Positions 6,372 through 10,263 of a stretch of 10,263 bases of DNA are shown here, piece by piece. A program made the position numbers and the translations under genes. The notes under the pieces were generated by a model that worked only from the letters and a program-made list of their open reading frames with translations, was not told where the DNA came from and made no database searches. Origin of the DNA: Candidatus Njordarchaeota archaeon (GTDB taxonomy: Archaea; Asgardarchaeota; Njordarchaeia; Njordarchaeales; Njordarchaeaceae); assembly GCA_029856055.1 (NCBI GenBank), contig JAHQWF010000033.1:1-10263 (forward strand). Reading direction: 5' to 3'. Each line of letters starts with the position of its first letter. The stretch's first letter is position 1.

Positions 6372-7076
6372 ATGCCCATATTTGTAAAAAACATGGAAAT
6401 TGTGGCGCCTGGAGAGCTGATTGCGCAAGGGAAAAATTATAAAATAGTTGAGGGAGCCTACCGAATAAACGACAAAGTGTACTCTGAATTCTTAGGTATC
6501 CTATATATAAGGGAAGGCTCTATACGTGTGGTTCCCCTGCAGGGTAACTTCTATATGCCAAAGGTGGGGGATACCGTAATCGGAATAGTAATTGACTGTA
6601 ATCCAGTATCTTGGACAGTCAATATTAGGGCACCCTATCTCGCCAGACTAGATGCTAGTGATTTTTTAGGTAAGCCGATTGATCCTAACAAAGATAAAAT
6701 AACAAAATATATGGATATAGGGGACGTAGTTATGGCTAAAATTGCCGTAGCAGATAGAGTTACAAATCCTCAACTTATAGCTCATGGAAAAGGTTTAGGA
6801 AAAATTACTCACGGAAAAATAATCGCGGTACCACCTAAGAAAGTTCCTAGAATTTTAGGTAAAGATAGATCAATGATAAAAATGATCAGAGATATAACTA
6901 AAGCAGAAATTAGAGTAAGCAATAATGGGTATGTATGGATTAAAGCAGATAATAAGACCGTGGAGCAACTAATAATATTGGCAATACAAAGAATTATTAG
7001 AGAAGCGCACTTGCCTGGATTAACCGAAAAAATTCGTGAGATGTTATCGAGTAAACTTAAAGATGTGGAGAGTTAA
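6372..7076 (+). CDS. rrp4: Exosome complex RNA-binding cap subunit Rrp4
   Basis: A 234-residue cap subunit of the archaeal exosome. Trimeric Rrp4/Csl4 caps sit on the Rrp41-Rrp42 ring and feed RNA, with preference for A-rich 3' ends, into the degradation chamber. Residues 1-55 form the N-terminal domain, with the VAPGELIAQG motif that contacts the ring. An S1 domain spans about 60-135 (VGDTVIGIV, MDIGDVVMAKI) and a KH-type domain about 148-212 (ILGKDRSMIKMIRD). The Rrp4 hallmark NNGYVWIKA (184-192), corresponding to the GxNG element, is present. The classical KH GxxG loop reads GKDR (163-166), as I recall for other crenarchaeal Rrp4 proteins. ATG 6372 is preferred over TTG 6363 because a GGTT element (6361-6364) lies seven bases upstream of it. 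It sits between sbds and rrp41, its conserved archaeal position. Confidence 0.94.
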   Translation: MPIFVKNMEIVAPGELIAQGKNYKIVEGAYRINDKVYSEFLGILYIREGSIRVVPLQGNFYMPKVGDTVIGIVIDCNPVSWTVNIRAPYLARLDASDFLGKPIDPNKDKITKYMDIGDVVMAKIAVADRVTNPQLIAHGKGLGKITHGKIIAVPPKKVPRILGKDRSMIKMIRDITKAEIRVSNNGYVWIKADNKTVEQLIILAIQRIIREAHLPGLTEKIREMLSSKLKDVES

Positions 7077-7100
7077 TGAAGTCGTAGGAGGTGTATATAG

Positions 7101-7838
7101 TTGACCATTGTTACGAAAGACAACATTATTTTGCTTAATGAAAAAGGACGTAGAAGTGATGGAAGAAAATGGAATGAGTTAAGACCAATTAGTATGGTCG
7201 TCGGTGTACTTGAGAGAGCTGATGGCTCGGCTATTGTGGAAACGGGAGGAACGAAAGTCTTGGCAGCGGTCTATGGTCCCAAAGAAATGTACCCTAAGCA
7301 TCTTGCTATGCCAGATAGGGCTATATTGAGGGTCGCTTACCGGATGACATCGTTCTCCGTTGAAGAGAGGAAAAAACCGCATCCATCAAGAAGAGAGATA
7401 GAGTTATCAAAGGTTATTAAAGAAGCATTGGAACCCGCCGTAATATTAGAGGAGTTCCCGCGTACAGTAATAGATGTCTATATCTTAGTTCTCCAAGCTG
7501 ATGGAGGAACTAGGGTAGCATCTATTAATGCTGCATCCTTAGCTCTAGCTGATGCTGGTATCCCAATGAAGGGTTTAGTAACTGCCATAGCTGTAGGAAG
7601 GTTAGGTAATCAAGTTATAGTCGACTTAAATGATGTCGAAGATAAATACGGTAATGCAGATATGCCAATAGCTTACATTCCATCAACAGGTGAAATAACT
7701 CTATTTCAGATGGATGGTACGATGTCTCCAGATTTATTTGATAAGTGCTTAGAGGTCGCAATAGAGACATTAAACAAAATCCATGAGATGCAAAAAGAAG
7801 CTCTCAAGAGAAAATACTTGAAAAATAAAAAAGATTAA
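7101..7838 (+). CDS. rrp41: Exosome catalytic subunit Rrp41 (RNase PH-like 3'-5' exoribonuclease)
   Basis: A 245-residue RNase PH-fold protein, the catalytic subunit of the hexameric Rrp41-Rrp42 ring. It degrades RNA phosphorolytically from the 3' end and can also add heteropolymeric A-rich tails. Family features run in order: RRSDGRKWNELRPI (17-30), VETGGTKVLAAVYGP (46-60), the RNA-binding arginines in HPSRREIE (R97, R98), the phosphate-binding GGTR (135-138) and the catalytic DKYGNADMPIA with D181 and D187. These correspond to the active-site aspartates of Sulfolobus Rrp41. All key residues are intact. The lysine-rich C-terminal tail (about 228-245) is a helical extension. The start is TTG at 7101, seven bases after a strong GGAGGTG (7087-7093). 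Rrp42 follows directly, its AGGTGA just after the stop, which suits stoichiometric synthesis. Confidence 0.97.
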   Translation: MTIVTKDNIILLNEKGRRSDGRKWNELRPISMVVGVLERADGSAIVETGGTKVLAAVYGPKEMYPKHLAMPDRAILRVAYRMTSFSVEERKKPHPSRREIELSKVIKEALEPAVILEEFPRTVIDVYILVLQADGGTRVASINAASLALADAGIPMKGLVTAIAVGRLGNQVIVDLNDVEDKYGNADMPIAYIPSTGEITLFQMDGTMSPDLFDKCLEVAIETLNKIHEMQKEALKRKYLKNKKD

Positions 7839-7851
7839 TTAGGTGAGATAC

Positions 7852-8748
7852 GTGATATCGGAAATTAGAAAGGAGATATTAAGTAATATCGAAAAAGAGA
7901 TGATTATCAGTCAATTAACAAAAGGCAAGAGAATAGATGGAAGAGGATTATTTGATTTTAGGAAAATAAATGTGATTCCAGCCCCGGTTGAAAAAGCAGA
8001 GGGGTCGGCATTTGTAAGTTTAGGTAAAACGAAGGTACTAGTGGGTATAAAGGTCAATCCAGCAATGCCCTTCCCAGATACACCTAATGAGGGTATTTTT
8101 GTGATAAACACAGAATTCTCACCAGTAGCTTCCCCATTATTCGAGTTAGGGCCCCCATCAGAATATGCAATAGAAGTCGCTAGAGTGGTGGATAGAATAA
8201 TTAGGAGTTCAGAAATGATAAAATTGGATGAGCTAGTCATTATCCCTGGAGAATTAGTGTGGATGATTAACATAGATATCTATGCCCTGGATGATAATGG
8301 GAATTTAATAGATGCCTCTCTAATAGGCACATTGGCAGCTTTATATGTTGGTTATATACCGCGTGTTGAAGTGATAGATAAAGATCGGAAAAAAATTGAA
8401 ATAATAAAGGAAGAAAGAACACCTATACCTCTAAAAGACATGCCGATATCTTTTACATTCGCTAAAATTAAAGATATATTGCTACTAGATCCAACGAGAA
8501 TAGAGGAAAACATAATGGATGCTAGGTTAACAATAGCTGTAAACAATAAAGGCGAAATATGTTCTGTTCAAAAAGGGGAAGGGGGAGGATTTAAATTAGA
8601 AGATATACATTTAGCTAAAGATATCGTTATAAAGAAATCTAATGGGATAAGAAAAATTATAAATGATCAATTGGTTAAGAAACCACGGGGGAAAGAAGCT
8701 TGGAATGAAATAAGGAGGTTATCTTATGGGGAGGACGAAGAAAGTTAA
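7852..8748 (+). CDS. rrp42: Exosome ring subunit Rrp42 (RNase PH-like, non-catalytic)
   Basis: A 298-residue partner of Rrp41 with the same RNase PH fold. Landmarks are KGKRIDGRGLFDFR (24-37), EGSAFVSLGKTKVLVGIK (50-67), a conserved ELGPPSEYAIEVARVVDR stretch (98-115), DELVIIPGELVWMINIDIYALDDNGN (126-151) and VQKGEGGGF (239-247). It lacks the catalytic DxYGxADMP sequence of Rrp41. In the archaeal exosome it builds the ring and contributes arginines to RNA binding at the shared active site. GTG 7852 is five bases after AGGTGA (7841-7846) and is preferred over the GTG at 7843 inside that element. The C-terminal tail, with KKPRGKEAWNEIRRL and an acidic end (YGEDEES), runs 23 bases into the eL43 gene, whose ribosome binding site lies within rrp42. 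Confidence 0.96.
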   Translation: MISEIRKEILSNIEKEMIISQLTKGKRIDGRGLFDFRKINVIPAPVEKAEGSAFVSLGKTKVLVGIKVNPAMPFPDTPNEGIFVINTEFSPVASPLFELGPPSEYAIEVARVVDRIIRSSEMIKLDELVIIPGELVWMINIDIYALDDNGNLIDASLIGTLAALYVGYIPRVEVIDKDRKKIEIIKEERTPIPLKDMPISFTFAKIKDILLLDPTRIEENIMDARLTIAVNNKGEICSVQKGEGGGFKLEDIHLAKDIVIKKSNGIRKIINDQLVKKPRGKEAWNEIRRLSYGEDEES

Positions 8749-9004
8749 GTCGACAGGTAGATTCGGAGCGAGATACGGTGCTGGCGTCCGGAAAAAAGTA
8801 TTGGCGGTAGAGGTGAGAAAAAAAAGAAAATATATTTGTCCGAGATGCAACAAGAAAGCCCTAAGATGGAAAGCGGTTGGAATATGGGAATGTGAATCGT
8901 GCGGAGTAAAAATAGCTGGAGGGGCCTGGGATCCTATCTCTAGCGTTGGACAAAGAGTCATCATGACGATTAAGAGACTAAGTAGAAATATTGGATCTAC
9001 ATGA
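8726..9004 (+). CDS. rpl37ae: Large-subunit ribosomal protein eL43 (L37Ae)
   Basis: A complete 92-residue basic protein with a four-cysteine zinc ribbon: CPRC (38-41) and CESC (56-59). It starts MGRTKKVKSTGRFGARYG, the standard eL43 opening, and has the family's GIWECESCG and IAGGAWDP elements. eL43 is a zinc-binding protein of the large ribosomal subunit. Its ATG follows GGAGGTT (8714-8720) by five bases, and both lie inside the last codons of rrp42, giving a 23-base overlap and probable translational coupling. Placement just after rrp42 is conserved in archaea. The RNA polymerase subunit P gene that often follows it elsewhere is absent here. Confidence 0.96.
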   Translation: MGRTKKVKSTGRFGARYGAGVRKKVLAVEVRKKRKYICPRCNKKALRWKAVGIWECESCGVKIAGGAWDPISSVGQRVIMTIKRLSRNIGST

Positions 9005-9024
9005 GACCTAATTTAAGAAATGTT

Positions 9025-9040
9025 ACTTTTTTATATAACT
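9025..9040 (+). promoter_or_regulatory. TATA-like box of the downstream gene, overlapping a T tract that may end the exosome transcript
   Basis: Six T residues (9027-9032) run straight into ATATAA, giving TTTTTTATATAA at 9027-9038. The T tract, 22 bases after the eL43 stop, is the kind of oligo-T signal at which archaeal RNA polymerase terminates. The same stretch is a good TATA box, which would place initiation near 9060, about 24 bases before the ATG at 9084. Which role applies, or both, cannot be settled from sequence. Confidence 0.45.
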
Positions 9041-9049
9041 AATAATAGA

Positions 9050-9076
9050 ACCCGCCACAAAACTTTTAACGCGGGT
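9050..9076. repeat. GC-rich inverted repeat just upstream of the 9084 gene
   Basis: ACCCGC (9050-9055) and GCGGGT (9071-9076) are perfect 6-base complements separated by 15 AT-rich bases (9056-9070). Two all-but-one GC arms stand out in a spacer otherwise almost pure A/T. The right arm includes the only Shine-Dalgarno-like GGGT (9073-9076), seven bases before the ATG. If transcribed, the stem would mask it. If not, the arms could be a dimeric operator between the TATA box and the gene. Confidence 0.5.
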
Positions 9077-9083
9077 ATAATCT

Positions 9084-10031
9084 ATGGTATCTATTCTAGT
9101 TGTAGGTGATGATCCAGTAAGTATAGCGTTTCTATCGGAACTTGCGATAGAAGAATCTGTATGGGTATTATTGACTAACACCAATTATTTTCAGAAAAAT
9201 ATTACGAGTAGCGAGTTAATTATAGAGAACAAAGCATCGGGGCTAAGGAAGCTAGAAATATCTGGAATATCATCATCCTTATACGAATTAGCTGGAGAAG
9301 AATTCGATATAATCTTATTGGCTGTACCTGTCTATAATTACCGCGAATATATTGAACAAATTAATCAAGTTGGTTTAACAACGAAATGCATCATTATGAC
9401 AACAGCCGCCCTAGGAATAGATCGAATTTTAAAAAAAGTCTGGAAAGAAAATAAATCGTTTTTAAGGGCCGTGGGATTAAATATAGCAAGGTGGAATCAA
9501 GCAGGCAATATTGAAATCATCTATGAAGAGGGGTGGTACGTTGGTAGTCTATTGTCAAGAACTTCTTTGAATCACACGTATTTCTTTCTTAACACAATAA
9601 TCAGTGATAAAATAAAACTAGTGAATGATTATAGAAAGCTAACTAATATTGTGTGGCTCCATAATATTACCTATTCTGCATTATTTTATCCTGCTCTAAT
9701 ATTAGGTTCCAAATTAGGTTTTTTAGTAGAAAATCTGTATGCCAGAGAATTGATTAATAAAATTATAGACGAAGGGCTACGTGCCGCTAGATTAAACAAT
9801 TGCCATATTAGCATTAATTATGGTGATGTATATCGAATAGCAAGATCGCTGAGGGATACAGAATCTCCAGTAACTTATTTTTGGCAGAGAAATATACCTT
9901 CAGAAGTCGATTACTATAATGGTGCCATAGTTGAATTAAGTTTAGAAAAAGGAGTTAAAGCGCCTGTTAATGAAGTAATGAGACTTATGGTTAAGATATT
10001 AGAGAACATGAGGGGGATAGTAAGGAGCTGA
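9084..10031 (+). CDS. Ketopantoate reductase-like protein (PanE/ApbA fold), divergent
   Basis: A 315-residue protein resembling the 2-dehydropantoate 2-reductase family, which reduces ketopantoate to pantoate for coenzyme A synthesis using NADPH. An N-terminal Rossmann-like start, ILVVGDDPVSIAFLSEL (4-20), is followed by FDIILLAVPVYNYREYI (74-90), equivalent to the ILVAVKAY strand of the family. The helical C-terminal domain contains YRKLTNIV (183-190), with K185 at the place of the catalytic lysine, and EVDYYNGAIVELSLEKGVKAPVNEV (274-298), the best family match, with E274. The dinucleotide loop has lost two of its three glycines (GDDPVS instead of GxGxxG), so cofactor binding or activity may differ. 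It appears to be its own transcription unit, with a TATA-like box at 9027-9038. It may be a true PanE or a paralogue that has drifted; the fold is more certain than the reaction. Confidence 0.72.
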   Translation: MVSILVVGDDPVSIAFLSELAIEESVWVLLTNTNYFQKNITSSELIIENKASGLRKLEISGISSSLYELAGEEFDIILLAVPVYNYREYIEQINQVGLTTKCIIMTTAALGIDRILKKVWKENKSFLRAVGLNIARWNQAGNIEIIYEEGWYVGSLLSRTSLNHTYFFLNTIISDKIKLVNDYRKLTNIVWLHNITYSALFYPALILGSKLGFLVENLYARELINKIIDEGLRAARLNNCHISINYGDVYRIARSLRDTESPVTYFWQRNIPSEVDYYNGAIVELSLEKGVKAPVNEVMRLMVKILENMRGIVRS

Positions 10032-10123
10032 GCAAGATAATTATTAATCTTTTAATAAATTTAGTTAGTTGAAATAGCAATATGTTATAAACTAATAATA
10101 TTTGGAACTAAATAACAGCGAAA

Positions 10124-10136
10124 CGCTTTTATAATT
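10124..10136 (+). promoter_or_regulatory. TATA-like promoter element near the right edge
   Basis: CGCTTTTATAATT contains TTTATAA (10128-10134), close to the archaeal TATA consensus. It is preceded by a purine-containing CGAAACG that could serve as the TFB-recognition element. Initiation would fall near 10157, where base composition changes. No start codon in the open plus frame lies downstream of that point, so a non-coding transcript is possible. Confidence 0.4.
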
Positions 10137-10177
10137 TTTTGGTTGGTAGCTAAAAAGTACGAATTCAATGCCTTCCA

Positions 10178-10193
10178 GAGCCTCCCAAGGCTC
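10178..10193. repeat. Short perfect hairpin at the right edge
   Basis: GAGCCT (10178-10183) and AGGCTC (10188-10193) pair perfectly around a CCCA tetraloop. It is a compact GC-rich stem-loop about 20 bases after the predicted transcription start. It supports, but does not prove, a structured RNA in this stretch. Confidence 0.5.
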
Positions 10194-10263
10194 CAAAACA
10201 TAGAGACGAACCCAAACAGTGGCCGACGCAGCATAAAAATCGAGACAATCCTTAGCAACACCA

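Larger units (their letters stand above)
10032..10263. other. Right-edge region: AT-rich spacer, then a compositionally distinct, unassigned stretch
   Basis: Bases 10032-10135 are very AT-rich and show no gene. CGCTTTTATAATT (10124-10136) is a good plus-strand TATA box, predicting initiation near 10157. From about 10160 to the window end G+C rises to about half and T becomes scarce on the plus strand. Three readings compete. A plus-strand frame opens with TTG at 10143 (VAKKYEFNAFQSLPRLQ) and runs off the edge. A minus-strand frame runs in from the edge and ends at a stop at 10092-10094 (ending YKSVSLLFSSKYY). Or it is a structured non-coding RNA starting near 10157. Both coding frames use codons unlike the neighbouring genes. 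I cannot choose. Confidence 0.35.

Noticed and set aside
7911..8273. Minus-strand frame antisense to rrp42
   Set aside because: It is the shadow of a well-conserved exosome gene and has an unusual serine/isoleucine-rich composition with no ribosome binding site.
10168..10203. Short ATG-initiated frame (MPSRASQGSKT) after the right-edge TATA box
   Set aside because: Only eleven codons, no Shine-Dalgarno and no similarity; too short to support as a gene.
10198..10263. tRNA-like sequence (GGTTCG on the minus strand, CCA at the plus-strand end)
   Set aside because: No matching acceptor, D or anticodon stems could be folded on either strand around these words.
1..10263. CRISPR arrays, insertion sequences or defence genes
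   Set aside because: No regularly spaced repeats, transposase motifs, terminal repeats with duplications or known defence domains were seen; most genes are core informational genes.

Overview
The window looks like chromosomal DNA from an AT-rich (roughly one-third G+C) hyperthermophilic archaeon, most likely of the Thermoproteota (Crenarchaeota). The evidence is an archaeal exosome gene set (rrp4, rrp41, rrp42) with an SBDS homologue, the archaeal/eukaryotic ribosomal proteins eL37 and eL43, an archaeal Lsm protein, and Shine-Dalgarno signals (AGGTGA, GGAGG) placed before frequent TTG and GTG starts. The low G+C and gene content would fit a Desulfurococcales- or Ignisphaera-like lineage, but I cannot fix the species.

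Layout. Bases 1-39 hold the probable tail of an upstream gene. Next come a TrpS2-like tryptophanyl-tRNA synthetase (49-1119) and a translin-family RNA-binding protein (1122-1742), translationally coupled. A small minus-strand gene (1749-2003, possible winged helix) converges on them. A divergent AT-rich spacer follows (2004-2289, with an inverted repeat). Then come an unrecognised all-helical protein (2290-3342) and an M50/site-2 intramembrane protease with a PDZ domain (3362-4564). A promoter-like stretch precedes Lsm (4637-4882), eL37 (4889-5071) and a small four-helix membrane protein of unknown function (5077-5442). The exosome operon follows: SBDS (5501-6361), Rrp4 (6372-7076), Rrp41 (7101-7838), Rrp42 (7852-8748) and eL43 (8726-9004). 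After a short intergenic region with a TATA-like box and a GC-rich inverted repeat lies a ketopantoate-reductase-like protein (9084-10031). The last ~230 bases hold no certain gene, but base composition shifts abruptly near 10155.

How the genes fit together. Most of the window concerns making, handling and destroying RNA: tRNA charging, a possible C3PO-like nuclease (translin), an Sm-type RNA chaperone, ribosomal proteins, a ribosome-maturation factor and the 3'-5' exosome. The membrane protease, the small membrane protein, the helical protein and the ketopantoate-reductase-like protein are not explained by this theme.

Most of this is well-known archaeal biology. The less ordinary points are a ~30-residue charged helical insertion in SBDS, a degenerate KMSKS loop in the synthetase, a degenerate nucleotide-binding motif in the reductase homologue, two inverted repeats in regulatory positions, and the compositionally distinct right edge. 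I found no CRISPR array, tRNA, rRNA or insertion sequence, and no convincing new defence or mobile system.
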